Assembly: GCA_024195585.1 (NCBI GenBank)
Contig: SWBL01000036.1
Coordinates: forward strand, 151,298-215,297
Length of the DNA stretch: 64,000 nucleotides
Direction: 5' to 3'
Source: Aureobasidium sp. EXF-3400
Lineage: Eukaryota; Ascomycota; Dothideomycetes; Dothideales; Saccotheciaceae
The translations under genes and the position numbers were made by a program. The notes below the pieces were generated by a model. That model did not search any database. It had not been told where the DNA came from and saw only the letters and a program-made list of their open reading frames with translations. Of the stretch, positions 32,593 through 43,481 are shown in pieces. Position 1 is the stretch's first letter. Each line of letters starts with the position of its first letter.

Positions 32593-33582
32593 ATGTCGAA
32601 CTCTTCTTTCAGAATGTTTTCGTCCGCCGCCAAGGCATCTATCAAACCAGCTTCGTTGCCCGTCAAGACTCGTTCTGCCTACAACATGTCAAGCATGCTG
32701 CAAGAACTCAACGACATCGAAGCTCGTTACAAGGGACCCGCTAATGCGGCCAACATGACACTTGACGAACTGTGGGATGACTACCTTGTGAGATACAGAA
32801 GAGCAGGCCCAGTGCTGATGTGGCGCGAGCCATGGATGCCAGAGGAAAAGTGTGAGCCACTCCCTTACGAGACTCCCAAAGCTCCCGAGGCTCCCAAGCC
32901 AAAGGTTCCCAAGCCAGAGACTTCCAAGCCACGCGAGTATTACCTCCAGATGGTACTTTACGTTCCACTAGAAACTGACGAGGAAATGCCAGAGGAGACC
33001 GAAGACAAGCCCGCAAATGCGTCTGAGGCCACTCCCGAGCCAGCTACTCGTCCTCGCCAGGGCATCTTCGACTCTGTTTGGGCAGAAACACCCTCGTCTC
33101 GCTTCTCTCAATCACAAAAACCACAAACACAAAAGCCGACTACCTCATCGTCGCAACCACAAAAATCGTCATCCCCATCGTCTTCTCCACCAAAAAAGTT
33201 ATCATCTCCCTTCTCCGGTCCACCAAAACAAACAAAGTCGACAACCTCTCCGTCGCAACCACCAAAACAGGCATCAAGAAGATCCGACAGCAGTGAAAAC
33301 CATAAGAACCACAGCTCGTCGCCACCACCAAACAAATCATCCACATCAATTCCATCCACCTTCACCATCCACGTTCGCGACCACGGTGAAAACCACAAGA
33401 ACCACCGCCGTCGTAACAACCATAAGTCTGCCTCGAAGCAGCACCAACCACATCCACAAACACATGCGAATTCGCCTCGTAACGCCCCTCCCTCATCTCA
33501 CGCACATCCAGTCTCAAACCCACTGCCAAAACCTAACAAAAAGGGGCATGGTTCCATCAATGACTCGATGTGGGCAAGTTAA
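32593..33582 (+). CDS. Low-complexity Pro/Ser/Lys/His-rich protein
   Basis: Single exon, 329 residues. Residues 1-50 are rich in Ser/Lys/Arg with few acids. A short ordered part follows (MLQELNDIEARYKGPANAAN, LDELWDDYLVRYRRAGPVLM). The rest is disordered: KAPEAPKPKVPKPETSKP, an acidic patch, then Ser/Pro/Lys- and His/Asn-rich tracts. A short motif occurs twice, as GIFDSVWAE in the middle and SINDSMWAS at the very C-terminus. I do not recognise a family. The repeated hydrophobic motif in otherwise disordered sequence suggests a docking element. The gene could be lineage-specific. Confidence 0.6.
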   Translation: MSNSSFRMFSSAAKASIKPASLPVKTRSAYNMSSMLQELNDIEARYKGPANAANMTLDELWDDYLVRYRRAGPVLMWREPWMPEEKCEPLPYETPKAPEAPKPKVPKPETSKPREYYLQMVLYVPLETDEEMPEETEDKPANASEATPEPATRPRQGIFDSVWAETPSSRFSQSQKPQTQKPTTSSSQPQKSSSPSSSPPKKLSSPFSGPPKQTKSTTSPSQPPKQASRRSDSSENHKNHSSSPPPNKSSTSIPSTFTIHVRDHGENHKNHRRRNNHKSASKQHQPHPQTHANSPRNAPPSSHAHPVSNPLPKPNKKGHGSINDSMWAS

Positions 33583-34448
33583 ACAAATTCCAGCCTGGCT
33601 TGTTTTCCATTGTCCACTCCACAAACAGGGACACTTTCTGCCACTCTTTTTTCTTTACCCACAGGGTTTTTAACGAGGGCAGATGAGATTGAAGGGTTGA
33701 GTTCTTTTTTCCATACAAAGTTTAGTCTAGCCTGCAAAAATTAACATTGCTGCTTTTGGAAAATTCATCTTTTTGAGTTTGATGTGATGTGATGTGATGT
33801 GATGTGATGTGATGTGATTTGATATTTGTGCTGTATTATTTTCATGGTATAGACGTCTTTTGAGGTGTAACAGTATTGCTGCCTAGTTGCCGCCTAGAAT
33901 CAGCTTTCTGAAAATTTCGAAATGCAAAGTGCGAGAAGTGTGCACGCTTTGTTGAGGTAGTTATGACGCTTCGTGAGCTTTCAGCAGTGACGAGTATCTC
34001 AGAGCTACAATACACGCCAAAAGTACTGCTATAATATCAAGCAATCTCTCCATGGTTCACATTGAATAGCCCCATTATCGTGTTCAGAGCATCCACTTTT
34101 GGCTTTCCTATCACTTCTGTTATGGAAAGTACCATTTTGCGAGCTCACTTTTGTCTTTTTCTTTGTCTCTTTCTCAAATAGCTAAGCAATATCAGACTAG
34201 ATTCTGTAGTTTCTCCGTTCAATCTGCCCATTGCGAAATTCGAATGTTGGATGAGAAATCAGTTTGTTAGATTTGACTGTATATCCAAGGACTGTGATTT
34301 GTATTTTATTTTTGTTGCAGTCGGGTGCTATCCTTGTTAACAGCCCTCGTGTTTGACTGTCCTTTGCTCTTTGTAGAGCTCTGAGGATGACAAGTATCCA
34401 AACTTGTCATCCTCTCCTCTACTAATCTTCTCTCAACCATCAACAGCA
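33583..34448. other. AT-rich intergenic stretch with a pentanucleotide repeat
   Basis: No gene. Contains the GATGT microsatellite and many T-rich tracts typical of 3' regions of two convergent genes. Confidence 0.5.
33781..33818. repeat. (GATGT)7 microsatellite
   Basis: Seven perfect GATGT copies plus a partial unit in noncoding DNA. Confidence 0.95.
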
Positions 34449-35161
34449 TTAGTTCGTAGGTCTAGCACTCACACCAGCCGGTCTAGTCTGCTGCCCCCAC
34501 GGCGTACTAGAAGCCAACAACCTATGTCTCGACTTTGTCCACTTTTTGCTCTTCGTCCTCAAAGTATACAAACTAGTCGGTTTGTTGATCCAGCACCGGT
34601 CATGTCCGTTCAAACACGCATAACTAGTCGATGTGCTATGCCTGGGTGTAAACTCCGGCATCACGTATCTGGTCTCTGAGGATGTAGGGTAAATAGTGCT
34701 GGTGGTGAAGGCAGCACCATTGGAAGAGAGGATGGTGGTCAAGGGCAAACCGGGACCTGACCAGCCGCGACACAAGGCGCTGTTGAAAGTGTTGTAGTGG
34801 GAGATCGCGGCCGAGGGGTTGGTGAGGCAGTGGGATTTGAGACAGGAAGGGATGGTTTGGTGCCATTCGCCGGTGGTGTGGTCGCAGAAGAGGTCGAGTT
34901 GTTGGGAGTAGTCTGTCCAGGCGAGAGGCCATACGCTGATTTTGATGCAACGTTGCTGTTTTGAATTAGCCATGTTGTCTTTTTGAATGTTGCAATGGCA
35001 TGGAAAAGGAATCTTACAATCTCGTGTGGGAGTTTCGAGATTCCTCCAAGCTGACCTGGTTCGAAGTCATTCTGGTCGGAGTAGCAGTCCTCGCTTGAAC
35101 TGTAGACTGTGCTAACCATGGCCATGAGTGCGACGCAGATGTTTGACAGACGCATTTTCAT
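34449..35161 (-). CDS. Secreted cysteine-containing protein, CFEM-like spacing
   Basis: Exons are 35161-35018 and 34955-34449 (intron 62 bp, GTAAGA...ACAG), giving 216 residues. The signal peptide is residues 1-21 (...LMAMVSTVYS). Six Cys follow in EDCYSDQND, IQRCIKISVW, LDLFCDHTT, TIPSCLKSHC and NSALCRGW. This loosely resembles CFEM modules, but the full eight-Cys pattern is not met. A Ser/Thr-rich region follows (SSNGAAFTTSTIYPTSS). The last 50 residues are basic and unlike the rest, so a further intron or a different end is possible. Function unknown. It could be an extracellular heme- or wall-binding protein. Confidence 0.6.
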
Positions 35162-35528
35162 CGTGGAGTTGTTCTTCGGATCCTTCCTGTTTGGTTGTGA
35201 AGCTTGGAAGAGTTGACAAGAAGCAGCATAGCATGCCTCCGTTCCTTATATGTGTGCGCGAAGATCTTCGAGTCATAAAAAGTTCAGTCATTGGGGTGGT
35301 GCTTGGTTTCTGTGGTGAGGTGGTTTGAGGGCGATCTCCTAGAGAGCGTTTGACCAACCAGGAGCTGCGAAGCGTAGTTCCGAATGTGCATAATACACAT
35401 CACAAGCTATACGATTCAGAAGTCGGGTTGCACTTGTTAAAGACGGCTCTGTATCTAATAAATGTTCATGAATTCATAATTAAGCCTGCCTCAATATCTT
35501 TCAATGGTCGTCATGAGACGAAGCTCTT
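35162..35528. other. Short intergenic stretch
   Basis: 367 bp between two minus-strand genes: promoter of the secreted protein gene and 3' region of the transporter. Nothing notable seen. Confidence 0.5.
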
Positions 35529-37355
35529 CTACCCAAGGTTAAAAGCAAACTTGCTCAAGCTTCTAATCCTCCTGCCATAGAACCAGAAAATAAGAGGGAA
35601 AGGAATCAACGCAATACAGACAAAGGCCAAAAGCGACGTCGCCCAATCAACGCCAATGCCTTCAAACATATAGGTTGCAAACATGGGGAACCCAGCAGCT
35701 ACTCCAGATCTGATGAATGTGTTGATTGCAATGGCACTGTTGGCATTGAGCAAATAGACGTCAACCATGTATGTGACACCGCTCACGAAAATCAGAATGA
35801 TGCCCAGGCCGATAAAGATTCCTGAGACTACTTGGGCAGCCCATTGAGTATCAGGGTGCGACGTCCATGCGAACCAGAAGAGGCCGATGGGTAGAATGAG
35901 AGAGCCGGCGATCATGGGTGGGAGTCTGTCCTCGGGATTGAGCTTGCCAGATTCGATGAGGCGTTTGGCATACCAAGTCTTGCTGAAGCCTCCAATGATG
36001 GCGCAAGCGAGAATGACTCCGATGAAGATTGCGATAAATGGCAGTGAGGCAATACCAGGGGACCAACCGCGATCCCTTTCGAAACTGATAGGGTAGGCTT
36101 CGAAAGTCAAGTACAAAATACCATAGACTAGACTCATGTAGATTGTCAGAATGATGAGGATGGGCTCTTTGGCAATCATGTGAAGTGGCTTCATGAGGTA
36201 CTTGTTGACGATAGTGTCGAGGTCGAGAGGTTCTTCTTCGCTCTTGGAGTGCAGGGCCCAGTCCTTAGTCTCATGACGGAGCTTCTCAGCCTTCCACGCA
36301 AGCAAGACAGGCTCGTAAGTCTCCGGTGTCACCAGGTAAGCGATGATGGTGAAGAAAGCCGACATGATGAGGGTGATCCAGGCAGTCCATCTCCATCCGA
36401 GATAACTATATGTGATGAAGGAGCCAACGACAGGTCCAGCTACAGGCCCAGCAAATACAGCTCCGGCAAAGACACTTGTAGCCACACCACGGTTGATGGG
36501 CTCCATGAAGTCAACGAACATCCCTCCAAGGATTGCCAGAGGAGCGGAACCAGCAACTCCGCCGAGAAATCTACAGATGAAGATCGTTTGCAAGTTTTGA
36601 GCGACAGCGACGGGAACCTGGAAGATACAGAAAATGATCATTCCGGCAAAGAGAGGACGAGTGCGACCGTATGCTTCGGAAAGTGGTCCCCAGATCAAGG
36701 GTCCTGCAAGTATGTCAGCAGCTGATTTGAGAGATTGCCATGATGAACACTTACCGAAAGCAAAACCAAGCACGTATAGCGAAAGACCCAGAATCATGAC
36801 CTCACTGCTGACACCAAATAGTTCGGCTGTGACGAACGTCGTAGTCGAGAAGACCGAACTGGCAAAAGAAACACAGAAAGTCATCAAACCAGTCGATATG
36901 ACAATCATCCATTTGCGCAGCTCAGACATATTTGACGGTCTCTTTGGATCGTTCTCGCCATCCCAGGTGACAATCTTGCTATCTTCCCCCTTCTCCGGTG
37001 GTACGATTTGCATAGCGTCGAGTGCTGCCTCCTGATCCCGATCCAAATGCTTGCACTTGGAACAGAGGCGTTCGGCATATTTTTGCTGGATCATATGCTC
37101 ACGGTTGTGTATCTCCTGTTCGGTCATTGAACTGTAAGAGTGTCTCTTTGCGATTCTGGAGCTGTGATGATCATTGTTCTCTTCGTATAGCGTAGGTGTC
37201 GTTGAGTGCATACGGGATCGAACAAGAGGTGGCTGTTCCGGCTCATCAAATGTGGCGAGTAGGTGATGAAGGCGTGCATGCTCGCCTGGAGCAAGAAGAC
37301 CTTCTGATGGTCTCTCTGGCGACGGGTAGCCCGTCTCGTCTGCTGTGCTAGCCAT
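35529..37355 (-). CDS. MFS drug:H+ antiporter (DHA1-like), polyspecific exporter type
   Basis: 591 residues after removal of a 51-bp intron (36754-36704, GTAAGT...GCAG). It was removed because the joined sequence gives the canonical [22 protein letters not shown]. A long hydrophilic N-terminus (about 150 residues) is followed by 12 predicted helices. MFS motif A is [12 protein letters not shown], and motif C-like Gly/Pro-rich sequence is [19 protein letters not shown], typical of antiporters. It probably exports toxic compounds or polyamines across the plasma membrane. The start is ATG 37355. A longer frame begins only with TTG. Confidence 0.9.
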   Translation of the reverse strand: [608 protein letters not shown]

Positions 37356-38558
37356 ATGGCTGGTTTCAAAGTCCGCGGTTTGCAAGCGAGAATGATCAAG
37401 GAATTGTTTGTCGTTTCAATTCAAATGGTGCAAGTAAAGCTAGCGAGTTGCAGATATCGCGTTTCCACGAGTATTGCAATCGTGTAGAGGGGCGATGCAG
37501 CTGCAAAAGGAGTTAGATATGTAAGGCTAGGGCTGGCTTAATCAATGTTCGGAAAGAAAGATAGAAAACTAGTAACCTTCAAAGATCTTCAGAGATCTAC
37601 AGCGATGCGCTCTACAAAGATGGAACAGTTCGAAAAACCTCGGTTCGTCAAGATCCACCGAGATAGCGACGAGCTGATTTATCTAAAACCCACTCTTTTG
37701 CACGGAGTAGTCATCCGGCAGCCTATTAGAAGTCACGACATATTGCGTGCAGAGTCGGTACCGAGGTTGGTGGCACAAGACACACCATTTATCAGCAATC
37801 TTTTGCTCGGAATTAGATGGATATCTGGTGTTGAGTCAACAAGGCACATGAAGCCGAACAGAATCGGGAATGCGGCACAGCTCGTATCTAAAGTCACACA
37901 GAGTCAATACCACCGAAATTTCTTCCTTGCTAACATCTTCCTTTGTGCTTGCACGTCTTAACACGGAACGCAAAATTTCACCAAAGCACCAGTGGAGCTC
38001 GACATGGCGAGCGCGTTTCATGCAAGACGCAGATCGAGCATCTTCCTGAACAGGATAGAGCAGAGAACAAAGATCGTTGGTATCCGAGCGTGCAGAGGAA
38101 GTTCAGGGTCAAGATTGCCGATCCGAAATCCGATACCCGATGACGTATTTTAAAGCATACATCAACCTCGTCTGCTGCAGCATCGAGTAATCCATTTGCT
38201 TCGAAAATACACGTGCTGAGCGCTGAATTGATGGTTTCACCTCTCCGTGTGCCATAGAATTTACTTGTTTCCCCATCTCCAGTCCGAGATGGGAAAACAT
38301 CATAAGCTGATGAAATACACAATTGTGTTCTAAACACTAGCCTGGCCGTCGGGATAGCCTTTTGCGGCACATCATTGTGAAAACCACGTTTTCTACAGAA
38401 GTATTGTGCATTTCTACAGCTATACTGTGATTGTCTTCGGCGTATGGGGAGGTCAGAACTATTGTTCAGAGATAAGAGCTTTCTTGCAATTATCTGTTTG
38501 ACCGTGGTCTTTCATTTCTAGCAATGTTTTGTTCCTTCAAAGGTCAAATTGACAAGTC
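37356..38558. other. Intergenic stretch, two unsupported frames
   Basis: 1.2 kb. A plus frame 37545-37961 (138 codons, ATG) and a minus frame 37978-38370 are open, but have no recognisable domain or splice context. No gene is called. Confidence 0.35.
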
Positions 38559-39497
38559 TCAATCCTTGTCGAATCCCGAAGCGTCCTTGACATCCACATC
38601 GCTGTCCGTCTCCTCCTCGTCTCTCGTTCGAACGACGGGCTTGCCGGGGACCTTCTTGCAGGCCTTGGCGACTTCTTCGCTAGGGATACGCGAAGCACCA
38701 GTAGGGTCAGCCAGATTAGACATACGGGTGATGTAGGCAAGCATGTGGTCGGGGGTAATTGGCTTGAATTCCTTTTGCTTGATGCGGCCCAGGAGCCTTG
38801 AAGGCACATCTGAACCAAGCACGAGGGTGTGATCGGGTTGGTGGTAGACTGGCAGCGATTTGTTGACTCTGCCTCCAAACATTCTCACGATGACTCTGAC
38901 TTGCTCTTCACTCCAATGCTTGTGGTGTCCGAAGATAGTGTATGATTCGTTGGTTTTGAGAACATCACGGGAGCCAGTGGGAGCTGCAGCGATGTCGGCT
39001 TGGGTGACTTCTGTGTCAAGTTTTGAGTCTTTGGACTTCTTGCGAGTTGTGGCTTTGGCGGGCTTTGTGTCTGTGTCCATGTCGACATCCTGGTCGTCTT
39101 CGTCGCCGGAGGCTTGTGACTTGTTAGCTTTCGATCTGTTGGCCTGTTTCGACTTGGGAGTCTTGCGAGAGACTGGCTTGTCGTGCTTAATGACGCCGCC
39201 CATAAGAGGCATGATGAGCGTTTCGACAATAACATCTCTGTTTCTGTTCTCCAGGGGCAGCTCCATTCTGAAGGCGCCATCGTTGGTGTAATGCTTCAAA
39301 GTAGGTTCAGGGGCCTCTATGTTGAGATTGAGAGCAAGCTCGTCAGCCTTAGCGGCACAGAAGTCATTGGCTTCGTCAAGTGATGAGAAGGCTTGGTAGA
39401 CTTGGAGTCTTCCAAAATCGTCCTTCTTATTGTCAAAGGTGACGGAAGATGTAAGGTAGACATTGTGCTCGACGTGAGTTGGGGCTTTTGCAGGCAT
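38559..39497 (-). CDS. BRCT-like domain protein, hypothetical
   Basis: Single exon, 312 residues from ATG 39497. Upstream in-frame sequence contains another Met-less leader and is treated as 5' UTR. The N-terminal globular part (HVEHNVYLTSSVTFDNKKDD, LQVYQAFSSLDEANDFCAAK) is followed by a charged linker with a basic nuclear signal (SRKTPKSKQANRSKANKSQ, TTRKKSKDSK). The C-terminal segment has BRCT-like order: YTIFGHHKHWSEEQVRVIVR, FGGRVNKS, HTLVLGSDVPSRLLGRIK, FKPITPDHMLAYI. It is likely nuclear, perhaps in DNA-damage signalling. The domain call rests on pattern only. Confidence 0.55.
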   Translation of the reverse strand: MPAKAPTHVEHNVYLTSSVTFDNKKDDFGRLQVYQAFSSLDEANDFCAAKADELALNLNIEAPEPTLKHYTNDGAFRMELPLENRNRDVIVETLIMPLMGGVIKHDKPVSRKTPKSKQANRSKANKSQASGDEDDQDVDMDTDTKPAKATTRKKSKDSKLDTEVTQADIAAAPTGSRDVLKTNESYTIFGHHKHWSEEQVRVIVRMFGGRVNKSLPVYHQPDHTLVLGSDVPSRLLGRIKQKEFKPITPDHMLAYITRMSNLADPTGASRIPSEEVAKACKKVPGKPVVRTRDEEETDSDVDVKDASGFDKD

Positions 39498-40213
39498 GGT
39501 GAATGGCGTGAATGATGCTTGGGAAATGGTTATGATGATGGCGATTTGTGTGATGGTTGGACGATGAAGTGGATGGTTGGAGGTTGACTTTTGGATTGGT
39601 GGACGCGTCGAGAGAGAGAAAGAGGATTGAGTGAGTGAAAGCGACGGTGTTTGTGTTGCGAGACAAGCAGACACTCAAAGAGGTAGGCGCGACCAAACCA
39701 ACAATGCAGTCTCACCACCGATTCGAAAAGCACGAAAACTTACGCATCGTGTATCGACCATAGAAGATTTGCTACTACTTGGCTACATCGTTTTCGAATC
39801 ACCTCCCACGGCGACGTAGAGTGAATTCTCAGGCTATAAAAATGCACAGTACTTTCTAGGAGTGGTTGTTACCATAGGGAGACCGTCCTGCTGGTGTCTC
39901 TGTGGCCATACTCCATACCTGCCTTTGAGAGCAAGCTTGTGACTCTCAGAGCAGAAGCCTGGGTTCGTAAAAAATCTTGCATGTCGACCAGCATGTTCTG
40001 CACTAGAAAAGAGGACGGAGAGGTGGAGAGGTGAAGTTGGGAGAGCACACTGCACGGACGGAATGCTTGCCGTCATCCAAGACAAACAGAGCAAACCCCG
40101 AAAAAAGTGCCATCTCGGTCTTGGAGCACAAGACTCGATCTTGATAATAATCGAGTGGATATTTGGCCTATCTACGAATCCTAAACCAGAAATTCCACGC
40201 GCATACTGTCATC
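39498..40213. other. Divergent promoter region of the BRCT-like gene and pus7
   Basis: 716 bp between divergent starts. No gene seen. Confidence 0.5.
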
Positions 40214-42635
40214 ATGTCGGACGAACAACCGCGCAAGAAGGTCCGCCTCACAGGTCCTGAGGATTCCATCTCGACATCGCTACCAGAAGTCGACGCCGCT
40301 GTAGCAGCACAATTGGAGCAAGAGAAGAGTGCCGGAATTACCGTCTTTGCATCACAAGCCGCTGGATTCGGAGCTGTCGTCAAGAAGCGCTACACTGATT
40401 TCCTGGTCAATGAGATTTCGACAGACGGCACTGTTTTCCATTTGGATGAATTGACTGGACCCGCCGTCAAGGCTGTCAAGAAGGTTGAGAAGGATGTGCA
40501 GGCAGAAAAAGAGAAGGAGAAGCCTGCTGAAGCCGTCGAGACTGAACCTGCGCCTGTGAAGGAGGAACAATCCAAGCCGGACAATGCAGAACTGGCTGTC
40601 AAGGAGCGCATGGAAGAGGCTCTTGCTTCGGTATGTTCGACCGTACCAGGGTCAATAAGACTCATCTGACAAGCTATAGATTGCGCCTGCCGACATCGAC
40701 CTTCTTAAGACCATTTTTGGCGAAAAGACAACGACCGACATTTGCAACCTCTACGCCAAATCCATCGCCCGCCCCGAGCGCAAGACCAGAGATCACGGCA
40801 GTCTGCAATCAGACGTTATTGAGGACAAGCAAATGCGTACCGATGCCCACATCAACGTTCGTCGCATCTTCAACGGTAGAATCGACACCATGACCAACGA
40901 CGACAACACAATCGCCATAAAGGTTGCTGCTGCTGCCAACAAGATCAATGCGCGCGCTCTTCCTGGATCAAAAGGAAAGAATGCTCGTCCAAAGGGCAAA
41001 GTCGGCTGGGAAGAGCTTGGAGGTGAACACTTGCATTTCACTCTGTACAAGGAGAACAAGGACACCATGGAGGTGCTCTACTGGATTGCCAGTCAGCTCA
41101 AGCTACACGTCAAGAACTTCCAGTTTGCCGGAACAAAGGACCGTAGAGGTGTCACTGTTCAACGTGTGAGCGCCTACCGCATTGCCGCCGACCGTCTGCA
41201 GGGTATCAACTCTACCCTCAGGCAAGCTAGACTCGGTGGCTTCAAGTACATGCCTCAGGGTCTTGACTTGGGCGATCTCTACGGAAATGAGTTCACCATC
41301 ACTCTTCGCGACTGCACATTCCCAGGTCAGCAAGGTGATGCAGCCGCTCAGCTTGAAAACGCAAAGAAGATTACCGGTGATGCCGTCTCGCAGTTCCAAG
41401 AACGCGGTTTCATCAACTACTACGGTCTCCAGCGTTTCGGTACTTTCGCTATCTCTACAGACACTATCGGCAGAAAGATGCTTCGCGGTGATCTCGAAAA
41501 CGCTGTTGAGGATATCCTGTCCTACAGTCCTGAGGCTTTGGCCGCTGCTTCTAACCCCGACCAGGCTTCAACCAAGATTTCACACGATGACATTGCTCGC
41601 GCCGAGGCTCTGCACATCTGGAAGACGACAAAGAAGTCAGGAGCTGCTCTCGACAAACTCCCTCGTCGTTTCCAAGCCGAAAATGCTCTGATCAGACATT
41701 TGGGCTGGGTAGACCGCAAGTCGGGAGAACTACTACGCGCAAAGGACTGGCAAGGCGCTCTCCAAAACATCCCTCGCAACCTCCGTCTCATGTACGTCCA
41801 CGCCTACCAATCCTTGGTCTGGAACACAGTAGCCGGCCGCAGATATGAACTTTACGGCAACAAAGTCGTGGCCGGCGACCTGGTACTCGTCCACGAACAC
41901 AAAGACAAAGAAGCCTACGCACAAGAAGACGAAGAAACCATCGACGACTGCGGCGAAATCATCGTACGCCCAGCCGCCCACGACACCGCCACCTCCCTCG
42001 AAGACAAATTCGAGCGCGCCCGCGCACTCACCCCCGAAGAAGCCTCGAGCGGCAAATACACGATTTTCGATTTAGTGTTGCCATTACCCGGTTTCGACGT
42101 CATGTACCCGAGCAACGAACTCGGCGCATTCTACTCTGAATACATGGGCAGCGAAGCAGGCGGAAAACTCAACCCCAAAGACATGCGCAGGAAATGGAGA
42201 GACATTTCTCTATCAGGCTCCTACCGCAAACTCATGGCAAAACCCCAAGGCTTGGCTTGGGAAGTAAAACCTTACTTCCACGACGAAGAACAACTGATCC
42301 AAACCGATCTGGACAAACTGATTGCAAAAGCAAAGCAAGAAGGAAATGCAGATGCTTTGGGAGGAGCTGAAGCTCTGCTGGGTTCAGACAAGAGTCTTGA
42401 AAAGTCGTTGGAGCAGCAAAGCAAGACAGAAGAAGATGTTGCCATGACTGATGATGCTGCAGCAGCAGCAACAAAAACAAACCAAACCCAAGAGCAGAAA
42501 TTGGCTGTGGTGATTAAAATGCAATTGGGTAGTTCCCAATATGCCACTATGGCTTTAAGAGAATTGACAAAGGGAGGTGCTGTGGCTTTTAGACCTGATT
42601 TCCAGGGTGGAAGAATAGATCTCAAGGCAGAGTAG
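40214..42635 (+). CDS. pus7: tRNA/mRNA pseudouridine synthase Pus7 (TruD family)
   Basis: Converts uridine to pseudouridine in tRNA, U2 snRNA and mRNA. Exons are 40214-40630 and 40680-42635, with intron 40631-40679, giving 790 residues. The TruD core is clear. Motif II FAGTKDRRGVTVQRVS has catalytic Asp293. NYYGLQRFG follows, and HAYQSLVWNTVAGRRYELYG is in the TRUD insertion region. A Lys/Glu-rich insert near residues 90-135 and a Gln/Ala-rich insert near the C-terminus are typical eukaryotic additions. The C-terminal GAVAFRPDFQGGR-type strand is present. Confidence 0.96.
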
Positions 42636-43481
42636 AGTTAGCTGTTTGTTGATGTTATGGATCAGTAGGTGTGCAAGTCATGTATATACCAAAAAAGGCT
42701 TTATCGTGTCCAAAAGCCCAACAATCTCAATAGGGGAGAACTAGTTTTTCGCGTTTACCTTTTCTGTCAATTCTCATGACTTGTTATGCGCCTCGCTCGT
42801 TGTTTGTGATTAAAAGAATACAATCGTCAATGCAACAAGCGTCAACAACCTGCTTTGTCTACCGTACTCTGTTCGCCTTTGCACATTTCCTCTCATCGCT
42901 ACTTTTCAAGACAAACCACTGCTCGCCCACACAATAAATCACACCCCCAATCCCTTCCATGCTGAGAACGCTACGTTTCCGCTCGTTCACCCATTAACCA
43001 TACCTCCTCTCTTTGCCAAACTTTATATACATCTCCCTCTCAGTCCCCTCCTTCCGTAGCTTGAAAATCTCATTTGCACAAATGCACCAACTTACTACCA
43101 CTATCCATGCCGACGAGATGAAGAGCTGCCGTTTAGCTGTGTTGTACACGGACGCGGGTGTCGTCGTTACTGTCAGTCCGGTCGCTATTCTTCAGCAAGC
43201 CAAAAGTTACTGCAAAGACCACTCTTGGAACTGGTTGTTGGCGGCGCCTGAGAAGTGACGTGCAGGGTTAATGGCAGGTAAACGATGGCCCAGTAAGCGC
43301 AATATATACTCAGCATCTCTAGTGATCCAAGTGGCGAGAACGCAAATTCAAATGTATCAAGTTCAATGTCAAAGCATGAATAGGGGGGGGGGGGTATCAT
43401 CAGAGCCCACGTGTATTAATAAAAATTACCACTAGCAATGAAGAGATGAATCATGGATGTAACTTTCCCTTGCAGCCTTCT
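42636..43481. other. Convergent intergenic stretch with a G12 run
   Basis: 846 bp. A 58-codon frame at 43082-43258 is unsupported. A run of 12 G lies at 43383-43394. Confidence 0.5.
43383..43394. repeat. Homopolymer G12
   Basis: Twelve consecutive G on plus. Length may be uncertain through sequencing error. Confidence 0.8.

Noticed and set aside
37545..37961. 138-codon ATG-started plus frame
   Set aside because: No domain, signal or splice context. Kept only as a note in the intergenic entry.
43082..43258. 58-codon plus frame
   Set aside because: Short and unsupported, in a convergent 3' region.
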